Below the pieces are notes generated by a model, which was not told the DNA's origin, did no database searches, and worked only from the letters and a program-made list of their open reading frames with translations. This document shows positions 17,357-25,332 of a stretch of DNA of 34,948 nucleotides, piece after piece (the first letter of the stretch is position 1; each line of letters starts with the position of its first letter). The position numbers and the translations under genes are program-made. The stretch comes from Aeromonas rivipollensis. GTDB lineage: Bacteria > Pseudomonadota > Gammaproteobacteria > Enterobacterales > Aeromonadaceae. Location: assembly GCF_010974825.1 (NCBI RefSeq), contig NZ_JAAILA010000024.1, forward strand, positions 1 to 34,948, read 5' to 3'.

Positions 17357-18562
17357 ATGAGTTCATCAGTCTCCACCGAGCGGGCCGCCATGGCGAGCAG
17401 CACACCCGGCCCCGCCCTTGTCTTTGCCATGGCCCTCTCCTGCGGTCTGGCGGTCGCCAACATCTATTACAACCAGCCCATGCTGGCGGTGATGGCGCAG
17501 GAGTTTCCCGGCCAATCCGCCATCCCCCTGATCGCCATGCTGACCCAGCTCGGCTATGCGGCCGGCCTGTTGCTCTTGGTACCGCTCGGGGATGTCATCG
17601 AGCGTCGCTGGCTCATTCTGGGGCAGTTCGTATTGATTGCACTTGCCTCCACCATGGCGGCCATGGCCACGGGGGCGACCATGTTGATGCTGGCCTCAGT
17701 TCTGCTCGGGATAGGCGCCACGGCGGCCCAGCAGATAGTGCCGGTGGCGGCTACCCTGGCCGATCCGGCCAGGCGGGGGGCCGTGGTCGGCAGCGTGATG
17801 AGCGGCCTGCTGGCCGGCATCCTGCTCAGCCGTACGTTGGCGGGCCTTGTCACCGCCTATGGAAGCTGGCGCGCCATGTTCTGGCTCGGGGTGCCGCTGG
17901 CCCTGCTGGGGGGCCTGCTGATGGCCCGGATGATCCCGCTGGGGTTGCCTCGCTCTACCCTGAGCTATGCCCGCCTGCTGCACTCCCTGATCGGCCTGTG
18001 GCGCCAAGAGCCCGCCTTGCGTCGCGCCACCTTGACCCAGGCCTTGCTGTTTGCCTCCTTCAGTGCCTTCTGGACTGTGCTGGCCTTCTACCTCGCCGAT
18101 CCCGCCTACGGACTCGGGGCCGAGGTTGCCGGGCTGTTCGGGGTGATCGGCGTGGCGGGGGTGGTGGCTGCCCCGCTGGCAGGACGGATGGCCGACAGGC
18201 AGGGAGCAAGGCCAGTGGTGCTGGTGGGCGCCCTGCTGGCGGTGCTGGCCTGGATCCTGTTCGAGACATGGCTCTCCCTGATCGGGCTGGCGCTCGGGGT
18301 CATCTTACTGGATCTGGGTGTGCAGAGTGCGCTCGTCGCCCATCAGCAGCTTATCTATGGCCTGAGGGCCGAGGCGAGGGGGCGGGTCAATACCCTCTTC
18401 ATGACGGGCATGTTCCTGGGGGGGACGCTCGGCTCGAGCCTGGCCATGCTGGCCTGGCAGCAGGGTAGCTGGGTCGGTGTGGGTTGGGTGGGTCTCGCGC
18501 TGGCGCTGATGGCCTGCTTGAGCGCCCTCGCCGGGAAGCGGAGTCTGCAACCGGCCTCCTGA
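17357..18562 (+). CDS. MFS transporter (YgaY-like)
   Basis: Inner-membrane major facilitator of 401 residues with about 12 hydrophobic segments. Near the N-terminus CGLAVANIYYNQPMLAVMAQ and a loop 2-3 motif A of the form PLGDVIERRW mark the YgaY-type drug/sugar exporter group. The second half has motif A-like AGRMADRQGARPVVL. The ATG at 17357 has GAGGAT 6 bases upstream; 18 further in-frame codons upstream lack conservation. It follows the LysR gene on the same strand and ends in a hairpin shared with the convergent transporter gene. Efflux of small molecules is likely but the substrate cannot be read from the sequence. Confidence 0.88.
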   Translation: MSSSVSTERAAMASSTPGPALVFAMALSCGLAVANIYYNQPMLAVMAQEFPGQSAIPLIAMLTQLGYAAGLLLLVPLGDVIERRWLILGQFVLIALASTMAAMATGATMLMLASVLLGIGATAAQQIVPVAATLADPARRGAVVGSVMSGLLAGILLSRTLAGLVTAYGSWRAMFWLGVPLALLGGLLMARMIPLGLPRSTLSYARLLHSLIGLWRQEPALRRATLTQALLFASFSAFWTVLAFYLADPAYGLGAEVAGLFGVIGVAGVVAAPLAGRMADRQGARPVVLVGALLAVLAWILFETWLSLIGLALGVILLDLGVQSALVAHQQLIYGLRAEARGRVNTLFMTGMFLGGTLGSSLAMLAWQQGSWVGVGWVGLALALMACLSALAGKRSLQPAS

Positions 18563-18581
18563 TGGGAGCGCCAGAGACAAT

Positions 18582-18605
18582 AAAGGCGACCCTGGGGTCG
18601 CCTTT
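18582..18605. terminator. bidirectional hairpin between convergent transporter genes
   Basis: A 10-bp perfect stem AAAGGCGACC/GGTCGCCTTT with loop CTGG, between the MFS gene (plus) and the NhaC-type gene (minus). Short T tracts on both strands. Confidence 0.85.
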
Positions 18606-18627
18606 CGTCTGCCTGCGAGGTGCCGTG

Positions 18628-19950
18628 TCAGAGCACCATGGCGGCTATCCAGCCGAAGATAATGAGCGGGATGTTGTAGTGGATGAAGGTGGGCACCACG
18701 CTGTCCCAGATGTGGTCGTGCTGACCATCGGCGTTGAGGCCCGAGGTGGGGCCGAGCGTCGAGTCGGAGGCGGGGGAGCCTGCATCCCCCAGCGCACCTG
18801 CGGTACCGACCAGGGCTATGGTCGCCATGGGGGAGAAGCCGAGGTGGATGCACAGGGGCACATAGATGGTGGCGATGATGGGCACTGTGGAGAAGGAGGA
18901 ACCTATCCCCATGGTGATGAGCAGACCCACCAGCAGCATCAGGAAGGCGGCCAGCCCCTTGTGGCCCGCCATCATGCCGGAGACGGACTGCACCAGGCTT
19001 TCCACCCCGTGGGTCTCCTTCATCACGGCGGCGAAGCCGGCGGCGGAGATCATGATGAAGCCGATGAGGGACATCATGCGCACGCCCTGGGTGAAGGCAT
19101 CCTGGCTCTCGCGAAACTTGATGACGCCACCGCAGGTGAAGATGATGAAACCGGCGAGGGCCCCCAGCACTATGCTGTTGGTCATCAGCTGCAGCCCCAG
19201 GGCGACGGCGATGGCCAGCAGGGCGACCCAGATGTGGTTGAGGTTCAGTTCGACGGTTTCCGGCTCGGCGGCCAGGATCTTCTCCAGATCATATTGGCGC
19301 GGCTTGCGGTAGGTGATGAACACGGCGACCAGCAGCCCGACGAACATGCCGAGCACCGGAATGGCCATCGCCAGCGGCAGCTGGCTGAACTCGACTGCCA
19401 CCCCGTTGTCGATGAGGTTCTTGGCCAGGATGTTGTTGAGGAAGATGCCACCAAAACCTACCGGCAACAGCATGTAGGTCGCGGTCAGGCCGAAGGTGAT
19501 GACGCAGGCCACCTGGCGGCGATCGATCTGCATCTGGGCCATGACGTGCAACAGCGGCGGGATCAGGATGGGAATGAAGGCGATGTGGACCGGGATCAGG
19601 TTCTGGGAGGAGATGGAGACCCCCAGTACCGAGGTGAGCAGCAGGCTCTTGACCCAGAGGATGCGGGACGAACTGGCATCCTTGCCGAGCTGGCTGATCA
19701 CCTTGCGGGCCAGCAAGTCGGTGATCCCGGAGCGGGAGATGGCAACCGCGAAGGCCCCCAGCATGGCATAGGAGAGGGCGATTTCTGCGCCGCCACCCAG
19801 TCCGCCGGTGAAGGTGCTGAGGGTCTGTTCGAGGGAGAGGCCGCCGAGCAGGCCGCCGACGATGGCGCCGATGGCGAGAGAGACCACCACATTGATCCGC
19901 AGCAGGCTGAGCACCAGCATCAGCGCCACCGCGATAACAACAGGATTCAT
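18628..19950 (-). CDS. NhaC-superfamily transporter, YuiF-like (COG2056 type)
   Basis: Polytopic inner-membrane protein of 440 residues with 10 or more hydrophobic segments. It opens with [32 protein letters not shown] and contains the conserved blocks [37 protein letters not shown] and [19 protein letters not shown], typical of the YuiF group. These are annotated as Na+/H+ antiporters, and histidine or other amino-acid uptake has been proposed for some, so the substrate is uncertain. AAGGA lies 6 bases before the ATG. It is a single gene, convergent with the MFS gene, sharing the hairpin at 18582-18605. Confidence 0.88.
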   Translation of the reverse strand: MNPVVIAVALMLVLSLLRINVVVSLAIGAIVGGLLGGLSLEQTLSTFTGGLGGGAEIALSYAMLGAFAVAISRSGITDLLARKVISQLGKDASSSRILWVKSLLLTSVLGVSISSQNLIPVHIAFIPILIPPLLHVMAQMQIDRRQVACVITFGLTATYMLLPVGFGGIFLNNILAKNLIDNGVAVEFSQLPLAMAIPVLGMFVGLLVAVFITYRKPRQYDLEKILAAEPETVELNLNHIWVALLAIAVALGLQLMTNSIVLGALAGFIIFTCGGVIKFRESQDAFTQGVRMMSLIGFIMISAAGFAAVMKETHGVESLVQSVSGMMAGHKGLAAFLMLLVGLLITMGIGSSFSTVPIIATIYVPLCIHLGFSPMATIALVGTAGALGDAGSPASDSTLGPTSGLNADGQHDHIWDSVVPTFIHYNIPLIIFGWIAAMVL

Positions 19951-20179
19951 TTGATTTCCTTATAGATTGTGTTGCTGTCTGTCGGGGGAAAGTCAGCTAG
20001 TTTGCGAAAAACGTGACAAATGTCGAGAAAAAAAACGGCAAAATGGCCTCTTCACGGCATTCCTGCCGAGCTTATCCAGCTATGTCGGGATGGAATGCTG
20101 AAAACGGTGCTGGATGACCCTGTTTATGCCGTTCTGGTCAAACCAGATGCCCGGCGGCGGTTCCCCACACGACCTCATG

Positions 20180-20207
20180 GAAAGAGGCTGCCAAGGCAGC
20201 CTCTTTC
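20180..20207 (-). terminator. terminator hairpin of rnt
   Basis: A 13-bp perfect inverted repeat GAAAGAGGCTGCC/GGCAGCCTCTTTC with AA at the centre, about 17 bp past the rnt stop codon, ending in TTTC on the minus strand. Confidence 0.85.
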
Positions 20208-20223
20208 TCATGCCCCAGTGGCA

Positions 20224-20886
20224 CTATTGGGGGTTGTCATCGGCGGGCACGTCTTCCGGAGTGGCCAGGGGCCAACCCCCCAGGCTCTTCCAGCGGTTGA
20301 CGATATGACAGAACAGCTCGGTGGTGCGCTCGGTGTCATAGAGGGCGGAGTGGGCCTCCTTGTTGTCAAAGGGGATGTTCGCACTCTGACAGGCCTTGGC
20401 CAGCACCGTCTGCCCCAGGGCCAGGCCGGAGAGGGCCGCGGTGTCGAAGGTGGCGAAGGGGTGGAACGGATTGCGCTTGAGACCGGCCCGCTCGGCGGCG
20501 GCCATCACGAAGCCGTGATCGAAGGTGGCGTTGTGGGCCACTATGATGGCCCGGCTGCAGTCGCTCTCCTTCATGCCCTTGCGCACCCCCTTGAAGATCT
20601 CGGTGAGTGCTTCCTTCTCGTCCACGGCGCCGCGCAGTGGATTGAAGGGGTCTATGCCGGTGAACTCCAGGGCGGCCTTCTCCAGATTGGCCCCTTCGAA
20701 TGGCGCCACATGAAAATGGAAGATCTGATCGGGCATGAGCCAGCCCTGCTCATCCATCTTGAGGGTATAGGCGGCGATCTCCAGCAGGGCATCGGTCTTG
20801 GCATTGAATCCGGCGGTTTCAACATCGATGACGACGGGGTAAAAGCCACGAAAACGGCCCTTGAGGGTGTGAACGGCGTCGGTCAT
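20224..20886 (-). CDS. rnt: ribonuclease T
   Basis: 3'-to-5' exoribonuclease of the DEDDh family that trims tRNA 3' ends, 5S and 23S rRNA and other small RNAs. The product is 220 residues, against 215 in E. coli, with very high similarity. The catalytic set is complete: Asp21 and Glu23 in [10 protein letters not shown], Asp123 in NATFDHGF, and His179 and Asp184 in [13 protein letters not shown] chose the ATG at 20886 because [17 protein letters not shown] aligns with the RNase T start; the 28 in-frame residues upstream are not conserved. The ribosome site is weak (GAG). No lhr or gloA neighbour is present, unlike in E. coli. It is divergent from motY. Confidence 0.96.
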   Translation of the reverse strand: MTDAVHTLKGRFRGFYPVVIDVETAGFNAKTDALLEIAAYTLKMDEQGWLMPDQIFHFHVAPFEGANLEKAALEFTGIDPFNPLRGAVDEKEALTEIFKGVRKGMKESDCSRAIIVAHNATFDHGFVMAAAERAGLKRNPFHPFATFDTAALSGLALGQTVLAKACQSANIPFDNKEAHSALYDTERTTELFCHIVNRWKSLGGWPLATPEDVPADDNPQ

Positions 20887-21134
20887 GGTATCTCGGTCGG
20901 CGTGAAAGGAGGCGGCATTATGGCAAAAAAGCCGGCCCTTGTCCCTCCTGCGCCGCCATGAGTACGCCAACCGCTTCTATTGTCAGCAGTTGCGTCGACC
21001 ATGGGGCTTGGCGCAGACATTGATGACAATGATTTTCTGGAGGGGCGGGATCGCTGGCGCTCGGCGCCTGCCGCCCCTTGCGTGTTTTGCCCTAAAGCTT
21101 GGCTTGCCACTGCCGATAGTTAATCCGAGATAGT

Positions 21135-22025
21135 ATGGAGGGCAAGCCGTTGAATGCTTGGGTGTTAGGGTTGATCAGCATATCCGTGAGTATGCAGTTG
21201 CAGGCGGGAGTGACCGAGTTCGGTGCCGGCCTGGATCAATCCGTCTGGCGGTTGACCTCGGATACTCAGGTGGAGTGCCGTCTCGAGCACCCCATTCCCC
21301 GCTGGGGCACGGGCGCCTTCGTCAGCCGGGCCGGTCGCAAGATCAATCTGGACTTCGAGCTGAAGGGGCAGCGGCCGCAGGCCAGGACCCAGACGGTGAG
21401 CCTCGGGATCATGCCTCCCAGCTGGCGCCCCGGTGTCTCCGGACGCCAGATAAGCCAGTTGCAGTTCTATCAACAGTTCGACGGCCTGGTGGCGGGGCAA
21501 ACCGCCTGGACCATGCTGGACGAGCTGGAGGGGGGGCGCATGCCTACCTTCCAGTACAGAGACTGGTATCGCCAGGACAGGCCGGTGCGGGTGTCGCTCT
21601 CCTCTGTCAACTTCAGGGTCAAGTACCAGGCCTTCATGGATTGCCTGAGTGGCCTCTTGCCCTACAGCTTCAACGACATTGCCTTCAGCGTGCTCTCCTA
21701 TGACAAGAACAGCGATCAGCTGTCGCCGGCCTCCAAGCGGCGGCTGGCGCTGATCGGCGACTATGTGAAGGCGGACAAGAGCATAGATGTGGTGGTGATC
21801 GACGCCTACAGCGACAGTTACGGCGGGCGCTGGCCCAATCAGAAGCTCTCCGAGAAACGGGCAGATGCCATCAAGCAGGTGTTTGTGGATCTCGGCATCG
21901 AGGAGGGCAAGATCTCGGTGGAGGGACACGGCGAGAAACAGCACGTGGCCTCCAACGAGACGGACACGGGCCGAGCCAAGAACCGGCGGGTCGTGATCAA
22001 CATGGGGCGTAACGGCACCATCTAA
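21135..22025 (+). CDS. motY: MotY-type protein of the sodium-driven polar flagellar motor
   Basis: Exported protein of 296 residues that in Vibrio forms the periplasmic T ring holding PomA/PomB stators around the motor. A signal peptide covers about 1-24 (VLGLISISVSMQLQAG). The N-terminal MotY domain (about 25-175) includes CRLEHPIPRWGTGAFVSRAGRK. A C-terminal OmpA/MotB-type peptidoglycan-binding domain (about 185-290) has YSDSYGG and LSEKRADAI and ends in GRAKNRRVVINM. Start: the ATG at 21135 has a poor ribosome site, while TTG at 21150 has GGAGG 8 bases upstream; I keep 21135 because it gives the signal peptide a Lys. It lies alone, away from the flagellar clusters, as is usual for motY, and ends in a bidirectional terminator. 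Confidence 0.9.
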   Translation: MEGKPLNAWVLGLISISVSMQLQAGVTEFGAGLDQSVWRLTSDTQVECRLEHPIPRWGTGAFVSRAGRKINLDFELKGQRPQARTQTVSLGIMPPSWRPGVSGRQISQLQFYQQFDGLVAGQTAWTMLDELEGGRMPTFQYRDWYRQDRPVRVSLSSVNFRVKYQAFMDCLSGLLPYSFNDIAFSVLSYDKNSDQLSPASKRRLALIGDYVKADKSIDVVVIDAYSDSYGGRWPNQKLSEKRADAIKQVFVDLGIEEGKISVEGHGEKQHVASNETDTGRAKNRRVVINMGRNGTI

Positions 22026-22117
22026 AGTGAAGAACCCTGCGCTCTAGCCTGCTCATCTGAAACGGGGCAGGGGCCAGGTCCAGGCTGCTGCGGCTCATTA
22101 TCCCGATCACAGAGATA

Positions 22118-22154
22118 AAAAAATGCCAGTCGGCTGGGCCGACTGGCATTTTTT
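22118..22154. terminator. bidirectional rho-independent terminator, motY/suhB
   Basis: A 17-bp perfect inverted repeat (22118-22134 with 22138-22154) containing AATGCCAGTCGGC, loop TGG, with six As and six Ts at its ends. It serves both convergent genes. Confidence 0.95.
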
Positions 22155-22182
22155 GCAAGGGTTCGCGACTTACTTGGCCAGC

Positions 22183-22986
22183 TTATTTAGCCAAAGAATC
22201 CGGCAGGTTTTCGCGGATCTTGCCGAGCATCTCTTTCAGGACGCGCGGGTTGGCAACCACTATGTTGCCGGAGTTTTCGTAGTTGTGACCACCCACGAAG
22301 TCGGTGACGATGGCACCGGCTTCCTTGGCCAGCAGCTCACCGGCGGCCGTTTCCCAGGGCTTGAGGCCGATTTCCCAGAAACCGTCGATGCGGCCAGCGG
22401 CCACATAGGCCAGGTCCAGCGCGGGGCAGCCGGCGCGGCGGATATCGGCACATTCGATGAACATGCTCTGGAACATCTTCAGGTACGGCTCGATGTGGTG
22501 CTTCTGCTTGAACGGGAAACCGGTGGCCAGTACGGTGCCAGCCATCTCTTTGGCCTTGCCGACACGGATGCGGTAGCCGTTCAGCTGGGCGCCGTTGCCA
22601 CGGGTGCTGGTAAACAGCTCGTCACGAATGGGATCGTAAACGACGGCTTGTTCGGTCTTGCCCTTGACGCGCAAGGCGATGGAGACGGCAAAGTGCGGAA
22701 TGCCCTTGACCAGGTTGGTCGTGCCATCCAGTGGGTCGATGATCCATTGGTAATCCGGATTGGTACCGGTAATCTCACCAGATTCTTCAGCCACTATGCT
22801 GTGTTCCGGGTAAGACTTCTTGATGGTGTGAATGATGGCCGCTTCGGCTTCACGGTCAACGTTGGTCACGAAGTCGTGGCTGCCTTTTTGGATAGCCTCG
22901 ATGTTCTCGGGCTGGGAGAAGGCTTTTACTACAACTTGACCGGCGTTGCGCGCAGCGCGCACGGCGATATTCAGCATCGGATGCAT
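22183..22986 (-). CDS. suhB: inositol-1-monophosphatase family protein SuhB
   Basis: Mg-dependent inositol-phosphate phosphatase that in E. coli also joins the rRNA antitermination complex with NusA/B/E/G. The product is 267 residues, exactly the E. coli length, and opens MHPMLNIAVRAARNAG. Metal-site residues Glu67 (AEESG) and Asp84/Asp87 (IIDPLDGTTN) are present. At the third site the family has WD(x)AAG, but here the codon at 22351-22353 gives Glu212 (KPWETAAG). The role in antitermination does not need catalysis in E. coli, so the protein may keep that job whatever its phosphatase rate. The ATG at 22986 is fixed by the conserved start; a GGTGA site lies upstream. The usual neighbour trmJ is absent here. 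Confidence 0.95.
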   Translation of the reverse strand: MHPMLNIAVRAARNAGQVVVKAFSQPENIEAIQKGSHDFVTNVDREAEAAIIHTIKKSYPEHSIVAEESGEITGTNPDYQWIIDPLDGTTNLVKGIPHFAVSIALRVKGKTEQAVVYDPIRDELFTSTRGNGAQLNGYRIRVGKAKEMAGTVLATGFPFKQKHHIEPYLKMFQSMFIECADIRRAGCPALDLAYVAAGRIDGFWEIGLKPWETAAGELLAKEAGAIVTDFVGGHNYENSGNIVVANPRVLKEMLGKIRENLPDSLAK

Positions 22987-23032
22987 AGGTTCACCACTGG
23001 ATGTTAAAGAACGGGGGATAAAAGGACGCGGT

Positions 23033-23060
23033 ATCTTACCAAGATATTCTGGAATAGCAA
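23033..23060 (-). promoter_or_regulatory. candidate sigma-70 promoter of suhB
   Basis: On the minus strand TTGCTA (23055-23060) and TAAGAT (23033-23038) are 16 bp apart, about 50 bp upstream of the suhB start. Confidence 0.5.
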
Positions 23061-23186
23061 CCATGGGACCCGCATTCGGTCATGGCGGGTGCTGGCAGAT
23101 CTGACGGCTCCAATAAAGACCTGTTATCGGCTAGTCTTATCGCGACAGCCGGTGAACAGGCTGTGGTGAGCATAGGGACATGAGCC

Positions 23187-23642
23187 ATGAATCTGTCATT
23201 AGTCAGTCAAAAACCGTCGGCAGCTACGACATTGGGGGTGCTGGCCGCACTGCGTGCCGCCAGCGGATACGGGGATTACTTCACCGAGGTGAGGGTCGCA
23301 CAACCGGATAGGTGGCAACCGTCGAAGGAGGAGGCGGCCATCTTGCTGCTGGAAGAAGATGATGCGGCATGGCCTGAGCCGGTCTGGCCCGCTGGCGGCA
23401 CTGCCCTGGGCTTGCCCGTGCTGCCCCTGCTGGTTCATCGACAATATGAGACGCCTCCCCAGGGGCCGGATGTCAGGGACCCGCGTTTTTACTTCGTATC
23501 CAATGGCATAGTGCTGGATGAAACTGAGCTCGCGGATCCCGCCTGCAGCCTGGTCCTGCAGAGCAAGTTAGAGTCCTATTTCCCGCTTCTCTCCCGCCTC
23601 ATCTTGCTGCGTCAGCGTCAACCCCTGGTGCTGTGCAGCTGA
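23187..23642 (+). CDS. hypothetical protein, no recognised family
   Basis: I do not recognise this 151-residue protein. It has no signal peptide or membrane helix. The middle is rich in acidic residues and Trp/Pro (LLLEEDDAAWPEPVWPAGG) and the C-terminal half is hydrophobic and Leu-rich (LESYFPLLSRLILLRQRQPLVL). G/C at third positions is like that of the flanking genes, which supports real coding. The start has only a weak AGGG site; the ATG at 23187 is the first reasonable one. It is divergent from suhB and separated from the GST gene by the palindromic element at 23669-23760. It has no terminator of its own unless that element serves. Confidence 0.6.
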   Translation: MNLSLVSQKPSAATTLGVLAALRAASGYGDYFTEVRVAQPDRWQPSKEEAAILLLEEDDAAWPEPVWPAGGTALGLPVLPLLVHRQYETPPQGPDVRDPRFYFVSNGIVLDETELADPACSLVLQSKLESYFPLLSRLILLRQRQPLVLCS

Positions 23643-23668
23643 TTGCTTCCCCCCTTCTTTGGGCTGTT

Positions 23669-23760
23669 CAAGCGGCGCAATATTTGTCATAAGTGGGATG
23701 GTAGTGTTTTACGCCATAGATCGGCGTAAATGTCCCAACAGACCGATATTGCGCCGCTTG
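23669..23760. mobile_element. 92-bp MITE-like palindromic element with flanking 6-bp direct repeats
   Basis: Perfect 15-bp terminal inverted repeats (CAAGCGGCGCAATAT at 23669-23683, its reverse complement at 23746-23760) enclose further nested pairs: TGGGA (23694) with TCCCA (23733), and TTTACGCC (23708) with GGCGTAAA (23723). Immediately outside both ends lies GCTGTT (23663-23668 and 23761-23766), as a target-site duplication would look. There is no T run, so it is not a typical terminator. It contains no gene. The mobile-element label is inference from this structure; a long RNA hairpin is the alternative. Confidence 0.55.
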
Positions 23761-23819
23761 GCTGTTGTCCCCTGTGGGGATGGGAAGCGGCCCGCTGTGT
23801 TCCTGTCAACGGAGGTGAG

Positions 23820-24428
23820 ATGAAGGTCTATGAGTTGAAACGTGCCCCCAACGCCCGCCGGGTCAGGATGTTTCTGGCGGAGAAGGGGGTCGAGATGACC
23901 TATCAGCAAGTGGATCTGGGGGCAGGGGAGAACCTTGAACCGGCATTCCTGGCCAAGAACCCGGCGGGGCGCATTCCTGTGCTCGAGCTCGATGATGGCA
24001 CCTGTCTCAGCGAGACTGTGGCCATCTGCCGCTACTTCGAGGAGCTCAACCCCGAGCCCAACCTGTTTGGCAACACGGCGCTGGAGCGCGCCACCATAGA
24101 GATGTGGAGCCGTATCGTCGAATTCAATCTCTGGCTGCCCACCGGCATGGCGTTTCGCCACATCACCGGCTTTTACCAGGATCGCGAGACCGTCTTCCCC
24201 GAGTGGGGGGAGGAGTGCAAGCAGCAGGCCCTGGCATGGTTTGCCAGGCTCGATGCCCGTCTTGCCGAGGTGCCCTATGTGGCAGGAGATCGCTTCACCA
24301 TCGCCGACATCCTGGCCCTGTGCACCATCGACTTTGGCAAGGTCGTCGGTCTTCGCATCGCCCCGCACCAGTATCACTTGCAGGTCTGGCATGAGCGGGT
24401 GAGTGCCCGTCCCAGCGCCCAGGCCTGA
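23820..24428 (+). CDS. glutathione S-transferase family protein
   Basis: Cytosolic GST-fold protein of 202 residues. The N-terminal thioredoxin-like domain starts MKVYELKRAPNARRVRMFLAE, with the glutathione-binding segment NPAGRIPVLELDDG and SETVAICRYFEE (about 41-70); Ser65 is the usual gamma-glutamyl contact. An all-helical C-terminal domain shows the folding motif FTIADILALC near 159-168. The ribosome site GGAGGTGAG directly before the ATG at 23820 is close to the ideal sequence and decides the start over an upstream ATG that lies inside the palindromic element. A second, different GST follows 31 bp later, so they are probably co-transcribed. Substrate unknown. Confidence 0.9.
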   Translation: MKVYELKRAPNARRVRMFLAEKGVEMTYQQVDLGAGENLEPAFLAKNPAGRIPVLELDDGTCLSETVAICRYFEELNPEPNLFGNTALERATIEMWSRIVEFNLWLPTGMAFRHITGFYQDRETVFPEWGEECKQQALAWFARLDARLAEVPYVAGDRFTIADILALCTIDFGKVVGLRIAPHQYHLQVWHERVSARPSAQA

Positions 24429-24459
24429 TCATTACGTTTGAACGTCCAAGGAGTCCAAG

Positions 24460-25122
24460 ATGATAGATTTGTACACTGCCGCCACGCCCAATGGGTTCAA
24501 GGTGTCGATCGCCCTCGAGGAGCTGGGCTTGCCTTACAAGGTGATCCCGCTGGATTTCTCGACCATGGAGCAGAAGAAGCCCGAGTTTCTGGCCATCAAC
24601 CCCAATGGCCGCATCCCTGCCATCGTCGATCGGGATAACGGTGACTTCGCCGTGTTCGAATCCGGTGCCATCCTGCTCTATCTGGCGGAAAAAACCGGCA
24701 AGCTGCTGCCGCAAGATCCCAAGCGCCGCTCCCAGGCCATCCAGTGGCTGATGTTCCAGATGGGCGGCGTCGGCCCCATGATGGGGCAGGCCAACGTCTT
24801 CTACCGCTACTTCCCCGAGAAGATCCCGGCGGCCATAGAGCGCTACCAGAAGGAGGGGCGCCGTCTGTTCGAGGTGCTCGACGGTCACCTGGCGCACCAT
24901 GAGTACCTGGCCGACGAGTACAGCATCGCCGACATCGCCACCTGGCCCTGGGTGCGGATCTATGACTGGAGCGGCATCTCCATCGAGGGCCTGCCGTATC
25001 TGCAGGCCTGGATGGCGCGCATGGAGGCCAAACCCGCTTGCCAGAAGGGCATCACCATACCGCCGCGCAACGAAAGCCCCGAGGATCAGGTCAAGCGGGC
25101 GCAGCAGATGGTGACCCGCTAG
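24460..25122 (+). CDS. GST family protein, YfcG/YghU-like disulfide-bond oxidoreductase
   Basis: The product has 220 residues and closely matches E. coli YfcG (215), a Nu-class GST with disulfide reductase activity toward small disulfides. Family blocks are [27 protein letters not shown] and [19 protein letters not shown] in the thioredoxin-like domain. [12 protein letters not shown] and [12 protein letters not shown] occur in the helical domain. Thr9 and Asn11 correspond to the Thr/Asn that stabilise the glutathione thiol in YfcG; there is no catalytic Cys. AAGGAG precedes the ATG. It lies 31 bp behind another GST gene and ends in a strong terminator, so the two form a likely operon for thiol or electrophile handling. 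Confidence 0.9.
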   Translation: MIDLYTAATPNGFKVSIALEELGLPYKVIPLDFSTMEQKKPEFLAINPNGRIPAIVDRDNGDFAVFESGAILLYLAEKTGKLLPQDPKRRSQAIQWLMFQMGGVGPMMGQANVFYRYFPEKIPAAIERYQKEGRRLFEVLDGHLAHHEYLADEYSIADIATWPWVRIYDWSGISIEGLPYLQAWMARMEAKPACQKGITIPPRNESPEDQVKRAQQMVTR

Positions 25123-25131
25123 CATGATGAC

Positions 25132-25160
25132 GATGGCCCGATGACGGGCCATCTCTTTTT
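25132..25160 (+). terminator. rho-independent terminator of the GST pair
   Basis: A 9-bp stem GATGGCCCG/CGGGCCATC with loop ATGA and tail TCTTTTT, 9 bp past the second GST. Confidence 0.93.
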
Positions 25161-25281
25161 ATGATCGCCGCCCCATTGCCTGCCCTTCACGCCTGCTGTG
25201 TCTCTCACCTGCTCCCTCCTTTCTTCTTTTAAATAAGCCATTTATCAAAAATGAAAAGTCATTCATTCCGATTAATTGTTA

Positions 25282-25318
25282 TGTTATAACGCCGCCTCTT
25301 GGTTGGTAATCATTATCG
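25282..25318 (+). promoter_or_regulatory. extended -10 promoter with Fur-box-like site before the ABC operon
   Basis: TGTTATAAC (25282-25290) reads as an extended -10 (TGN-TATAAC). At 25304-25318 TGGTAAT-C-ATTATCG matches the 7-1-7 Fur consensus TGATAAT-N-ATTATCA at 12 of 14 fixed positions and would cover the start point and early transcript. It ends 14 bp before the first gene's start. A small inverted repeat AATGA-AAAG-TCATT (25250-25263) lies upstream. Confidence 0.55.
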
Positions 25319-25332
25319 TTTGGATGGAATGG

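Noticed and set aside
20020..20961. Long plus-strand open frame opposite rnt
   Set aside because: It is a shadow of rnt, whose catalytic residues are all intact on the minus strand; it spans the rnt terminator.
23669..23760. Rho-independent terminator of the orphan gene
   Set aside because: No T run follows the right arm, and the long interrupted stem with flanking direct repeats does not look like an intrinsic terminator.
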